The notes beneath the pieces were generated by a model. The model worked only from the letters and a program-made list of their open reading frames with translations, did no database searches and was not told where the DNA came from. A program made the position numbers and the translations under genes. Positions 1 through 11,593 of a stretch of DNA of 64,000 bases are shown here, piece after piece (position 1 is the first letter of the stretch; the number at the start of each line of letters is the position of its first letter). The stretch is from Ipomoea triloba (lineage: Eukaryota > Streptophyta > Magnoliopsida > Solanales > Convolvulaceae): positions 16,550,785 to 16,614,784 of the forward strand of contig NC_044923.1 of the NCBI RefSeq assembly GCF_003576645.1. The letters run 5' to 3'.

Positions 1-62
<62 letters not shown>
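1..62. repeat. (TA)n microsatellite
   Basis: Uninterrupted AT dinucleotides fill the first 60 bases, so the repeat probably continues to the left of the window. Length in the assembly is unreliable for such repeats. Confidence 0.95.
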
Positions 63-67
<5 letters not shown>

Positions 68-536
68 CTCTCGAAACAAGTAATACAACACATTTTTCTA
101 AATCTTTCTTAACAATAATATGGTATTAGAAGTCAAACCTTCAAAGTTTTTTTTTTTTTTTTTTTCTTTTTTCTGTTCATTCAAAACTATTTTCTCAAAT
201 TACTTGCTTATTGATAAGAGTTTTTGTCAAATTAGTGTTACCCATTCCTTCTACAATCTCTGGCGAGCCTGACCTAATAAGTGTTGTCACTGGCTCTTCC
301 TCTACGCGTTGCCACAATCGCCGGCTCTCGGATCTCACGTGTCAGCGTGTGTGATCACCTTCGGTGGGATTTTTCGGCAAAAGTTTCCAAATCTTCTCGT
401 CGGTCATCTGCGACTCCATTTGTGCAACCTAATTTCTTTTTGGTAACAATGTTCTCTGATGGAAATTCTGTTAATATCGGTACGCTTCTTCTTCTTGCCA
501 GTTCTATACCTCTATTTTGAGCTCTATTTATGTGCC
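63..536. other. Non-coding flank left of decayed Copia element
   Basis: This stretch holds a long T run near 148-165 and a moderately C-rich part at 240-450. An open frame at 281-520 has no recognisable domain. Its end runs toward the gag-like sequence that follows, so it may be the decayed leader of the same element. No LTR, target duplication or host gene could be recognised. Confidence 0.4.
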
Positions 537-3500
537 TAATTTTTCTGGAAGCCCATTGATCACTTTCGAAAAATTATGTGAGTCTCAGAATTACCAATCC
601 TGGTATGATGCCGTTGAGTTATGATTTATGGGCCAATGAGTTGCTACCCACTTACAAAAGGGAGTAGATGAAATACTGGAAAATGAAAAAGCAATTTGAC
701 AAATGTTAGATGCTCAATTATGTAGCTTCCTTTGGCAGTCTCTTTCTCCACAGTTATTGCCCCTCTTCAGGCCCTTTATGACATGTGTGGAGGTATGGAA
801 TCAAGCTAAATCTCTATACCCTAATGATGTCTCTCAATTCTACCATGGTGTTGATAATTTAGTTAACCTGAAGAAAGATGGTATTGATATGGAAACTTTC
901 CTTGACAAAGCCCAAAGTTTTATAACTGAGTTTAGTACACTCATGCGGTACACCAGCAGAACAACTTACCCAACGAGATAAATTCTTTGTATTACTTCTC
1001 TTAACCAGGTTAGGTCCAAAATTTGGAAGTACCCGGAATTAAATTCTTGGAAGCAACATTGTTCTAGGGACCACTGTATTGTTCAAACGTCTCTTGCAGG
1101 TAACCTCCATTCTTATTGTTCACACATATACTCCTGAACAATCAACTCTTGTAACACAAGGAGGTTATGGACGATACACAAGGAGGTTATGGACGAACTA
1201 AAGATCGTCGTGGACAGAAATACACTAGATTTTGTGATTATTGTAATAAACCTGGACACACACGGGATCGATGTTGGAAACTTCATGGGAAATCGGCGCT
1301 TACCTAGACAAGTGTTGCTCAATCTCAACCCGGAGAACAAAATTCTCAAACCATTTCCGTTGCTAAATATGAAGAGTTTGTTTGATTTAAAACCAATGCC
1401 AAGTCTTCTAGTGTTACTCATGCAGCCTACACGGAAGGAGCACATATTACCCCTTGGTATCACAATCTAGCCTGAGCGGGCCCTGAGGTACCTCTGAGCA
1501 TATCTCTGGTAACTCATCTTTATTTTCTCATTTCACCAAGTCTAAGTCTCTTCCATATATTGTTTTCGGTAATGGGTCAAATAGTACAACTGTTGTAATT
1601 GGAAAAGCTTCCTCCTTCCTACTTTGCCTCTCTATGATTCTTTATATACTTAATTGTTCTTTCAATTTAATTTCTATCCATAAACTTACAAAATCTTTAG
1701 ACTGTACGTACACTCTTTCTTTCGATTCTGTCATTGTGCAGGACTGTCATTCGGGGAAAATGGTTGGCTCGGGTATGAATCAGAAGGACTTTATTGATTA
1801 TCTACCCCAAATCTTCCTACGGTTTGCATTGCTACCATTCCTCCTTCTCTTGCCCATAACTGACTAGGACATCACAACCTTAATAAATTACGACCACTTG
1901 TTCCAAGTTTGTCTCAATTAACTACCCTAGAGTGTGAAGCCTGTCAAACTTAGAAAATATTCTAGAACATCTTTTCCTAATCGTTTTAATAAATGAGTCG
2001 CATCCCCTTTTTTCTTAGCTCATACTGATGTTTGGGGACCTTTTCATTATAATTCAGTTCTTGGTTTTAAATACTTTGTTACCTTTAATGATGATTTTTC
2101 CCGTTGTACGTGAGTCTTTTTAATGCAAAATTGTTTTGAAGTGCTTAATGTTCTTAAAAATTTTGTTAATAAAATAACAAATCAGGTTGGAGTGTCTTCT
2201 AAAACATTATGAAGAGTCCTGGAGAATATTTTACAACTCCATTATGTAACTTTCTTGATTAAAAAGGCATAGGCCATGAGTCATCTTGTCTCGATACTCC
2301 ACAACAAAATGGGGTATCCGAACGAAAAAACCGGCATCTTGTTGAAAAAGTCTGCACTATGATTCTGCATTATAAAGTTCATCTGCAGTTATGGGTAGTT
2401 GCTATTCTTCATTCCTGTTATTTAATAAATCCTGTGCCTTCATCTGTTTTACACGGTAAGATACCTTATAATATTTTATTTCCCAATAAGCTTCTTCATA
2501 CTCTCCCTTTAAAATTTTTTGAATGCACCTATTTTGTTCGGGACATTATCCCAAGTAGTGATAAATTTTCCCCAAAATCCTTAAAATGCATGTTTGTTGG
2601 GTACTCTAGGATACAAAAAGGTTTTAGATGTTATTCCCTTGATAATTGTTGGTTTTATGTACCTTATGTTACTTTCTTTGAATCAACACCATTCTTTTCG
2701 CCCACCTCAGTGGCCTCCCTTAATCCTTTTCCTAATGTTCTTCCTGTCCCTACTTTTCAAGGAGGGACCGAGGTACATTTACCTCAAGATCTACCATCAC
2801 CTAGAAATCTTAGTCCCTTATTTACGGAACCTCATTTGCAAAACACCAGTATCACTCCATTTCCTTACACTTATCATTGACACTCTCAACCACCCACGAC
2901 AGTTCAAATCAATGAAAGCCCAACTGATCTATCTCTTGAGTTGTCTTTTCCCTCGTACTCGGTTCCAGCGACAAGCTCTCCCATCACAAGTCGTGTAGGT
3001 AACAGGTCAACACAAAACCCCTTTTCATATACAACTTTATTTCTTATGATTGTCTCTCACTTTCATATAGTGTTTTTATCAAATGTTTATGTTTAGTCTC
3101 TGCTCCTAAATTTGTTAAAGAAGCATTTTCCCATCCTAGTTGGCGTAAGGTTATGGTTGATGAAATGATTGCTCTTCATTCATTGGGGACTTGGGAGTTA
3201 GTTCCATTATCCACAAGTAAAAAAGTTGTTGGTTGCTGATGGATATATACTGTGAAAGTTGGACCCAATGGAGAGGTTATTACACTTAAAGCTCAACTAG
3301 TAGCTAAGGGATATACACAAGTTTTTGGATTGATTACACTGACACATTTTCACCAGTAGCTAAAATTGTTTCAGTCATTCTACATGGAGATTTAGAGGAA
3401 AAAGTCTACGTGGAGCAACCTCCTGAGTTTGTTGCTCAGGGGGAGAGTGACTTGGTTTGTAAGCTCAAACATTCTCTCTATGGCCTAAAACAATCCCCTC

Positions 3501-3994
3501 GTGCTTGGTTTGGAAGGTTCAACATAATAGTGCAAAATTTTAGTTTAAATCGAAGCAAAGTTGATTATTCTGTCTTTTATAGACATCAACATGGTAAGAA
3601 CATTTATCTTATTGTATATGTTGATGATATTGTTATTACAGGAGATAGTGTTTAATGAATACAATTGTTGAAACAATACTTATTCCAAAATTTTGGAACA
3701 AAAGATCTCGGGAAATTAAAATAATTTTTGAGAATTGAAGTAGCACAATCCAAGCAAGGAATTTGCACATCACAAAGAAAGTATTCATTGGATATACTAG
3801 AAGAAACATGTATGATGAATTGCAAACCTCTTAACACTTTTATGGATCCAAATGTTAAACTGTTACAAGATCAAGGGAAGCTTATTCGAGATCCAGGAAA
3901 ATATAGGCGATTGGTAGGGAAATTACTTTATTTAACTGTAACTCGACCTGATATCTTTTGTGCGATAAAAGTGTTAGTTCATACACAAACAATT
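537..3994 (+). pseudogene. Degenerate Ty1/Copia retrotransposon (gag-pol remnant)
   Basis: The order of domains is that of a plant Copia polyprotein read in several frames. Gag-like sequence lies at about 540-1000. A CCHC zinc knuckle (C-x2-C-x4-H-x4-C) starts near 1233. A GAG-pre-integrase LGHxNLNKLR-like motif lies near 1860, with a stop codon just before it. The integrase core and its TPQQNGVSERKNR-like end lie at about 2020-2350. The reverse transcriptase lies at about 3110-3990 and includes GLKQSPRAWF and YVDDIVITGDS (3600-3650). Many stops and frameshifts break it. The RNase H part is absent, so the copy is truncated on the right near 3990. No LTRs or target duplication were found. It is an old, dead insertion unrelated in detail to the younger Copia at 6.8-13.8 kb. 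Confidence 0.85.
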
Positions 3995-4000
3995 TATTAA

Positions 4001-4486
4001 CCACTTAAATCCTTAACCCCCACAAAAATATTTTGAAACCTCTAGATCTATCAAATTTCAAAATAAATTTATCTTCAATTTCCACTTTATCATTGGATCA
4101 ACCAAAAAAGGGAATGAAATCATGATAAAGAAGGCAAAAGAACACACAGATCGAAGAAGAAGAAGAAAATGACAAAAAAATGAAGAGGAAAATGAAGAAT
4201 AATGATCGAGATCACCCAAAAAAGCGAAAGAGAACACACATATCGAAGAAGATGAAAAATAAACGGAAATGAAGAATTATGATTTCTTTAGTCACCAATC
4301 CATTGTATTTATATGTGAAAAATGTGAGAATTATAAATTTGTATGATTTTTTAAAAAGAAAAGTGTAATAATTTATTTAAGGTCTTTACATACTAATCCT
4401 AAATGACACTTTTGTCCAATGATGTTGATATCTAAATTGTCCCCGAGTTTCGGCAGGAAAATCTCACAATCATTTCTGTTATATGC
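4001..4486. other. Non-coding, purine-rich AT sequence
   Basis: No gene is seen. Positions 4120-4270 contain two imperfect copies of a purine-rich stretch with GATCGA and GAAGAAGA motifs. The rest is AT-rich. Confidence 0.5.
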
Positions 4487-4740
4487 GGTGTTGCAAAAAT
4501 CGCGCCTAGGCATTAGGCGGCACCCAGTCGCGACGATTTTCGCCATAATCGGCAAATTGCGCAGTTGTTCGGCCACCTAATCATAAAGTCCTTTTTTTAA
4601 AGGGTTAAGTCGCCTTAGAAATAGGAAACGGTGTAAAAAATTTTTACTAGAATCGCAAAGCTTCCTATTCTCTTCGAAGCTTCTCGTCGTCATCTGGTCT
4701 CGCCTCTTTACCGGCGCCGTCCTCCCTACTCAGTCCTCAC
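4487..4740. repeat. Terminal part of a hAT-like element (GTTGCAAAAATCG family)
   Basis: The sequence GTTGCAAAAATCGCGCCTAG at about 4490 is the same kind of terminus as that of the complete element at 14859-15221 and the fragment at 60026. GCCTAGGC- and GGCGG-rich subterminal sequence follows in all three. The opposite end and a target duplication were not found here, so this is scored as a fragment. Confidence 0.5.
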
Positions 4741-4964
4741 TGAGGATGCTGCTGCTTAGTAAGTTTTCTCTTTGTTTGATTGTTTTTTTTTTTTTTAATT
4801 TTTTTTAATTTTTTTTCGTTCCTTCTCCCAGTTCTCTGTCCGTTTCTACTCTTTAATTTTGGATGGAAAATGGCTTGCAGTGGAGGTTGTGGTTGGTTGC
4901 TCTCCATTTTTGCTTCCATTATTTTGATTTGGAATTGAAATTTGAAAATGAAATGCGGTGGACT
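4741..4964. other. T-rich spacer and target sequence of a hAT insertion
   Basis: Runs of T at 4778-4815 are followed by GGTGG/GTGGA-rich unique sequence at 4880-4972. That unique sequence resumes at 5656 after the hAT element, so this was one continuous stretch before the insertion. No gene is recognisable. Confidence 0.5.
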
Positions 4965-4972
4965 GGTGGAGT

Positions 4973-5655
4973 TAGAGCTGTCAAAGCGGGATGGCGGGAC
5001 GAGGCCCGCCAAAATGCGGGCCTAAGATGGGGCAGCCCGCCTCGCCACGCCTTAGGCCCGCGGGGGTTAGGCGGGGGCCCGCCAAAATTAACTTGTTTTT
5101 AAAAAAAAAAAAATTATGCAACTTCCCTTCGCTATAACATATGTTATCCACTAAATATAAACTCACAGTAAAATACTAGCAAATATACACACTAAATATA
5201 TGCTTAAGCTTTTATGCCTTCATACACTAAAAATTTTACATTGTAAAAATCATACACTGGACTAATTAAATAAAATTAATTAAATTAAACTATTAAAGAT
5301 TTAAATGAATAAAGGTAAGGAAAGTGGGAAGCTGCAATTTTGTGAATCTTGGAAGGAAATTATGTAAATACTCCGTATGTAATTATGTTTGGTAATGTCT
5401 TGTGGCTTTAAAGTTTTAGGCATTATGGTAATTATATGGACTTAATGGGCAGGAAATGAGAAAATGTGATTTTTTTAAATTTTAATAGGCGGGTTGGCGA
5501 GGGCCCGCCAGCTTGCCCCACCAAGCCCGTGGGTTAGGCGAGGGCGGGCTAAAAAGCTCGCCAAAATACGGGCCTTGAAAACTAGAGCCCGTCCCGCCCT
5601 TTTGGCGGGGCGGATCGGGTTAGCTTGGGGGGCCAAGCCCGTTTTGACGGCTCTA
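4973..5655. mobile_element. Non-autonomous hAT element with 8-bp target duplication
   Basis: Inverted termini TAGAGCTGTCAAA (4973) and TTTGACGGCTCTA (ending 5655) enclose 683 bp. They are flanked by a perfect 8-bp direct repeat GGTGGAGT at 4965-4972 and 5656-5663, which is the hAT superfamily hallmark. The subterminal regions are rich in GGCGGG and GCCCGCC. The AT-rich centre has no transposase, so the element would depend on an autonomous relative. The element at 14614-15485 belongs to the same family. Confidence 0.88.
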
Positions 5656-5663
5656 GGTGGAGT

Positions 5664-5855
5664 GACGGTGGCGGTGGACTGGTTGAGTAATAGTGGCGGT
5701 GGACTGCTGTCCAATCTCCATTCTTGTTGTTGTCAATTTGTGATTCACTTATTTGTGAGGAGTTATGAATCTTATGATTTCATTGACTTTTCACTACTGA
5801 ACTAACAAAATTTCTAACAAATGAGTTAAAAAAAAAACAAGCAAAACAAATTGAG

Positions 5856-5857
<2 letters not shown>
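5664..5857. other. Non-coding spacer
   Basis: GGTGGCGGTGGACT-type sequence continues from the left flank of the hAT insertion, then AT-rich sequence leads into the microsatellite. No gene is recognisable. Confidence 0.4.
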
Positions 5858-5917
<60 letters not shown>

Positions 5918-6097
5918 GTGTGTACATATACATACACACGCGAGCACACACACATATATATGTATATATATGTATATATATATATATATGTGTGTGTGTG
6001 TATATGTATATATATATATGTGTGTATATGTATACATACACACACACACACATATATGTGTGTGTGTGTGTATAGATATATATATATATATATATTT
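5858..6097. repeat. Compound (TA)n/(TG)n/(CA)n microsatellite
   Basis: About 240 bp consist almost wholly of alternating TA, TG and CA runs with short interruptions. Open frames through it are low-complexity Tyr/Ile/Val/Cys/His translations and are not genes. Confidence 0.95.
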
Positions 6098-6141
6098 GTT
6101 AATGTTTATTGTTGTTAATGTTTTGTTGTCATATTGAAAAA

Positions 6142-6345
6142 GAGAAAATATTTGATGCGCCGATGTATTGCATTCATACACCGACGGTGAACCAAAACAT
6201 GACATCTCATTAAAAAGAAAAGTCAAAGTGGTCCAAGTCCCTTTTAGCAAATTATAATAATTCTTAATATATTATAATTTATTAATTTAAAAATTAATTA
6301 TTTAATCTAATTAAAACTAAATATTCCGATACAATGCGTCAATGC
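6142..6345. repeat. Left terminal inverted repeat of the Pack-MULE-like element
   Basis: This segment aligns in inverted orientation with 13985-14176 over nearly its full length, with scattered substitutions and a few small indels. Shared landmarks are GAGAAAATATTTGATGC, AAGTGGTCC, and the AT-rich block ending in AACTAAATATTCC. Confidence 0.85.
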
Positions 6346-6349
6346 TTAG

Positions 6350-6787
6350 AATTTGTAGGATTAGGAGTTGTTACCGATAGAACCCCGCCGGGCAACCGGC
6401 CCTCAACGCCAGTAATAACGAGGAGCTCATGGACGTTCTTTTTAGCGTCTCCCTTGTGCTCGGCAACCGCGTTCCTCTTACCCCAGGCACTCTTTACGTC
6501 ACCACCAGGAAAGTGGTGCAGTTGAGCGACACAGACAGAGAAATTGGATATGCAGTTGATTTCTTACCTGTCTCCTTGTATATATGCCCAGATTAATATT
6601 GGGGATGAGGATGATGATGATTCAGAGGGCTATGATATTAGATGAGCGTTGTTCCATCAGATCCTAAACCCTGAACCAATTGAAGAGGAGGAAGAAGAAC
6701 ATAATTAGATTTTTAGTGCTTAGTAGTTAGAAAATGAGCCAGCAGAGGAAGAGGAAGAAACTGAATGGATGGTTACACATAATGGCT
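6350..6787 (+). pseudogene. pICln (methylosome chaperone) retro- or transduplicate, 5' part
   Basis: Pieces of the plant pICln/Lot5 protein can be read in order but in shifting frames: GLGVVTDRTPPGN near 6357, LNASNNEELMDV near 6400, TPGTLYVTTRKVVQLSDTD near 6480, GYAVDFL near 6547, a DEDDDDSE acidic stretch near 6605, PSDPK near 6657, and PEPIEEEEEEH near 6675. In the living protein this chaperone binds Sm proteins and works with the PRMT5 methylosome in snRNP assembly. Here frameshifts, stop codons and two missing blocks make it a pseudogene. No intron-like sequence separates the blocks. The reading continues after the Copia element at 13816. The family assignment rests on my memory of the plant protein. 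Confidence 0.8.
6783..6787. repeat. Target site duplication of the Copia element (left)
   Basis: TGGCT lies directly before the left LTR and is repeated perfectly at 13811-13815 directly after the right LTR, as expected for a Copia insertion. Confidence 0.93.
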
Positions 6788-7180
6788 TGAAAGAATTAAT
6801 AGGAAGCATATAGGATCTAACCTCCAGCCATAGTTGATTGTTTGTTGATGCCTGAACTGCTGCAGAAGAGTTTTTTGTCTCTCACTTTCACAACCCTCTT
6901 AGATGGTGTATGAGTCTTAATGTTGTGCAGTGAGAGGATTATAGAGCCTTTTTATAGATGCAGTCCATCAATGCACTATTCCAATTATTTCCTACTGTTT
7001 AACTGTTTGCACCACTTATGAACATGAAAATGGCATTTCATTATAATGACCTTTCAGAAATCATAGTGGGATTCAATATCTTAATAATGAGATAATGAAT
7101 CCCTGATTTTAAGGGGATAGTGGATCCATGTTTTCTGCTAGTGGATCCACTTTCCTAATGAAAGTGACATTTATCTAACA
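6788..7180 (-). repeat. Copia 3' LTR (left in the window)
   Basis: The LTR is 393 bp. On the plus strand it runs from TGAAAGAATT to TTATCTAACA, giving TG...CA ends on either strand. It is nearly identical to 13424-13810. It contains six extra bases (CCATAG) near 6829 and about two substitutions relative to the other copy. Confidence 0.95.
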
Positions 7181-7191
7181 TTCTCCCACTT
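7181..7191 (-). other. Polypurine tract of the Copia element
   Basis: On the minus strand AAGTGGGAGAA lies immediately before the 3' LTR start TGTTAGATAA. This is the usual plus-strand primer site for reverse transcription and fixes the element's orientation. Confidence 0.88.
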
Positions 7192-7447
7192 GGTGCAAAC
7201 ATCAAACTCAAAGTACAAGATAACACTAACCATAATGATATGTCCTCATTAGTGCGAGTAGTATCCATTATGATCAAATGTAAATTGCCTTCAAGCACTT
7301 AATTAGGAAATAAAACTTAATGAAATAAACCATATGTTTATTTCTAATCCAACTGAAGTATTTTCTCAATAAATTAAAGTGTACACACTTGAGAAAATTT
7401 CCAAATGCAAAAGAATTTCATTAAAACTGAATGTATATATATACAAA

Positions 7448-10400
7448 TTACAAAGTGGACGAAAGTCCCATTTTTTCAACAAGATCCTTGAATTTAAATG
7501 GAGGCATGCCTTTAGTCAAAGGATCTGCTAGCATCAACTCAGTACTAATATGCTGAATGACCACAATTTTCTCTTTAATGCGCTCCCTGATAGCTAAAAA
7601 CTTAATGTCGATGTGTTTACTTCGACTTCCACTTTTATTATTTTTAGCTAGGAAGACAGCAGCTGAGTTATCACAGTAAACTTTTAACGGCTTAGATATA
7701 GAATCCATGATTCTAAGCCCAGAGATGAAATTCTTTAGCCATACACCTTGTGAAGTTGCCTCAAAGCATGAAACAAACTCGGCTTCCATGGTAGAAGTGG
7801 CAATTAAAGTTTGTTTAACACTTCTCCATGATATAGCCCCACCGGCCATGATAAAGATGTACCCTGATGTTGATTTTCGTGAATCAACACAACCGGCAAA
7901 GTCTGAATCAGAATACCCAATGACGTCCAATAGATCCGTCTGCTTAAACACGAGCATATGATCTTTGGTACCCTTAAGATACCGCATAACCTTCTTTGCA
8001 GCTCTCCAGTGGTCTAAACCCGGATTACTTTGATATCGACCTAGCATTCCCACAGCAAAGGCAATGTCCGGTCTGGTACAGACTTGGACATAACCAAGAC
8101 TACCAACAACTGAAGTATATGGAATATCCTTCATGGATTCTCTTTCAAAATCATTCTTTGGACATTGATCCAAACTCAACTTATCTCCCTTCGCAATAGG
8201 AGCAACACTTGGTGAGCAATCCTTCATCCGAAATCTTTCTAAAATTTTGTTAATATAGGCTTCTTGTGATAGACCCAAAACACCACGTGATCTATCTCTA
8301 TGGATCTTTATGCCAATGACATAAGATGCCTCGCCCATATCCTTCATATCAAAATTATTAGAAAGAAATTGCTTTACCTCATGTAGCATCCCTTTATCAT
8401 TTGTTGCAAGTAAAATGTCGTCCACATATAAAACAAGAAAACATATTTTACTCCCACTTACCTTTTGGTATATACAATTATCTATTGGACTTTCAACAAA
8501 ACCATATGAAGAAATAATCCCATCAAATTTTATATACCATTGGCGGGAGGCTTGTTTTAATCCGTAAATGGACTTCTTGAGCTTGCAAACCAAATGCTCA
8601 CCTTTACTAGAAGAGAAACCTTCAGGTTGTTTCATATAAACCTCCTCTTCTAAATCACCGTTAAGGAATGCTGTTTTCACATCCATTTGTTGCAGTTCAA
8701 AATTGAAGTGTGCAACTAAAGCCAAAATGATACGAAGTGAATCTTTCTTTGACACAGGAGAAAATGTCTCTGTGTAATTGATTCCTTCTTGCTGAGTGAA
8801 TCCTTTAGCAACAAGTCTAGCCTTGTATCTTTCAATGTTGCCTAATGAGTCTCTTTTGGTTTTATAGACCCATTTACAGCCAATAGCCTTGGCATCATTA
8901 GGCAACTCTACAAGGTCCCAAACATCATTGCTCCGCATGGAACTCATTTCATCTTTCATGGCTTCATACCATAAATCAGATTCCTTACAACTTATGGCTT
9001 GTGAAAAGGTTTCAGGATCATTTGTTTCTCCAACATTGCTTTCTTGTAAATACACTATATAATCACTAGGAATTGCCGATTTTCTAATTCGAGTAGATCT
9101 TCTTAATGCTGGACTACCTTCTCTTTGAAGAGTTGATGGTTCAACTTCCTCTTCAGGAATTTCCTGAATTGGTTGATCTATTGGAATAATCTAAGCATTT
9201 TGTGGAATTTCATCAATAGGTTGTTCAATACCCGTGTGATCCTGAGGGGTATTTTGATCTATTATCAACCTATCTAATGATGTAGAAGGATGGAGTTCAT
9301 TATGTTCTTGAGTAGGAATTAAATCCTTGAACCGATCCCTCCCACTAATCAAATCATCTTCAAGAAATTTGGCATTTCTTGATTCCACAAACCTAGTAGA
9401 ATGAGATGGACAGTAAAATCTGTAACCCTTCGAGGACTGTGCGTATCCAACAAAGAAACCACTTATAGTTCTCGGGTCCAACTTCTTTTCTTGTGGGTTA
9501 TATATACGCACTTCAGACGGACATCCCCAAACACGCATATGTTGCAAACTCGGTTTCCAACCTTTAAACAATTCAAAAGGTGTCTTTGGGACAGCCTTAG
9601 TTGGAACACGGTTTAATATATACGTAACCGTTTTCAGTGCTTCAATCCACAAGAACTTAGGAAGTTTTGAGTTGCTAAGCATACTTCTGACCATGTCAAG
9701 AAGTGTTCGGTTTCTTCTTTCAGCAACACCATTTTGGTCCGGAGAACCAGGCATGGTGTATTGGGCAATAATCCCATGTTCTTGAAGAAACTTAGTAAAA
9801 GGACCAGGTGTTTGTCCATTTTCAGTGTATCTACCATAATATTCACCACCTCTATCTGATCTTACTATTTGTATTCGCTTTCCACATTGGTTTCTATCTG
9901 ATCTTACTATTTGTATTCGCTTTCCACATTGGTTTTCAACTTCAGCCTTAAAAGTTTTGAAGGCTCCACATTGGTTTTCAACTTCAGCCTTAAAAGTTTT
10001 GAAGGCGTCCAATGCTTTATACTTATTAGAAAGCAAATACATATATGTAAACCGTGAATAATCATCAATAAAGGTGATAAAATATTTTTGGCCTATCATG
10101 TCCATATCCGGACAACATATATCAGTATGTATGATTTCTAATATGGTAGAACTCCTTGTGGCACCTTTCTTAGACTTGTTTGTTTGCTTTCCCTTAATGC
10201 AATCTATACAAGTCTCAAAATCAGTATAATCAAGAGTACTAAGTACCCCATCATTTACTAATTTCTTAATTCTTTCAATAGAGATGTGACCTAATCTCCG
10301 ATGCCATAACATATAGGAATTCTCATTAATACTTGGTCTTTTAGTGCCAGTATGAACATGTAAAGAATTATATGTAGAATTGCTTTGTAGATTAATGCGA

Positions 10401-11593
10401 TAAAGACCATCAGACAAAGTACCATTTCCAACACAAGTTGATTTATTAAAAATCACAACAGACTTGTCTTGAAACTTAAATGAAAATCCTAATGGTACAA
10501 GCCTTGAAACAGAAATCAAGTTTCGTGAGAAACTTGGTACATAAAAGTTCTTTTCCAAAATCAAAACAAAGCCACTACTTAATATTATTTTACATGTTCC
10601 TATTCCTTCAACTTGTGAGCCCATCTTGTTTCCGGATAAGATAGTCTGCTCACTTCCCACTGGCTTCCTTAAGGCTTGAAGTCCCTGTAAGGAATTTGCA
10701 ATATGGATTGTTGATCCAGAATCAATCCACCAAGTATTAGTGTTAACTTCAGACATATTAGATTCATAACATACAAATGAGGATAGATTACCTTTGTTCT
10801 CAAGCCATTTCTTGAATTTGACGCAATCTATCTTAAAGTGTCCTTTCTTTTTACAGAAAAAACACCTTCGCATCTTCTTTATGTCAGCTTGAGGTTGGCT
10901 TTTTCCCTTAGCCTTAGTGGTACTACGAGATTTGCCCTTTCCTTGCGGTATGGAAAGCATAACACTTTCACCCATTTCCATTGAAAGCCTTTCCTCCTCT
11001 TCAACACACATGGTCATTAAATCAACGATAGACCAATTTTCCTTATGCGTGTTATAAGAGATTTTAAATGGCTCATAATGATGTGGAAGTGTATTTAACA
11101 CATGATGTACCACAAAGGTATCCGACAAAACTACCCCGAGTTTTTTCAGTTGGTTTGCTATATCCTGAAACTTCATAATGTACTCACGTACACCCTTAAC
11201 AGTGTTTAAACGAAGGGAAGAAAATTTCATAATAAGGGTGCTAGTTAAAGACTTCACTGAGCTGGCATATTGAGCGTCAAGGGCCTCAAGCAAGGGCTTG
11301 ACATCTGTATATGCGTCAACAATACCACGAACTGAATCCGAAACATTAGACTTGATCAAAATTACACTGAGCCGATTGGATCTCTCCCATCGCTCATATA
11401 GTGCAATTTCATCAGGTGTACTTGAATTTGTAGGGATTTGTGGTTTATTGTTATTGACAGCATAGTCCAACTCTTTCCACCCTAAATTCAAGAGAATCCT
11501 TTCTTTCCAAACCTTATAGTTGTCACTACAGAGTTGGGGAATTTGAATGGTCAGATCAGTATGAGTAACGGGTTGAGATGCTGTAAAGACCAA
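7448..11593 (-). pseudogene. Copia gag-pol polyprotein, one in-frame stop
   Basis: The single frame of about 1,380 codons encodes capsid, protease, integrase, reverse transcriptase and RNase H of a Copia element. Visible landmarks on the gag side are a Gag/UBN2-type region (residues about 20-200), a zinc knuckle CFFCKKKGHFKIDC (about 244-257), a protease DSG (about 291) and the pre-integrase motif HRRLGH. The integrase follows with FIDDYSRFTYMYL and the PGSPDQNGVAERRNR region. Past the stop come the reverse transcriptase motifs KARLVAKGFTQQEG, GLKQASRQWY and YVDDILLA, then RNase H with CDNSAAVFLAKN and SKHID. A TAG at 9191-9193 splits the frame, and the two parts stay in phase. Two adjacent 14-residue duplications in the integrase (9851-10006) look artificial. 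Otherwise it is close to intact. Confidence 0.93.

Noticed and set aside
5780..6250. Open frames on both strands rich in Tyr/Ile/Val/Cys/His
   Set aside because: They are translations of a TA/TG/CA microsatellite.
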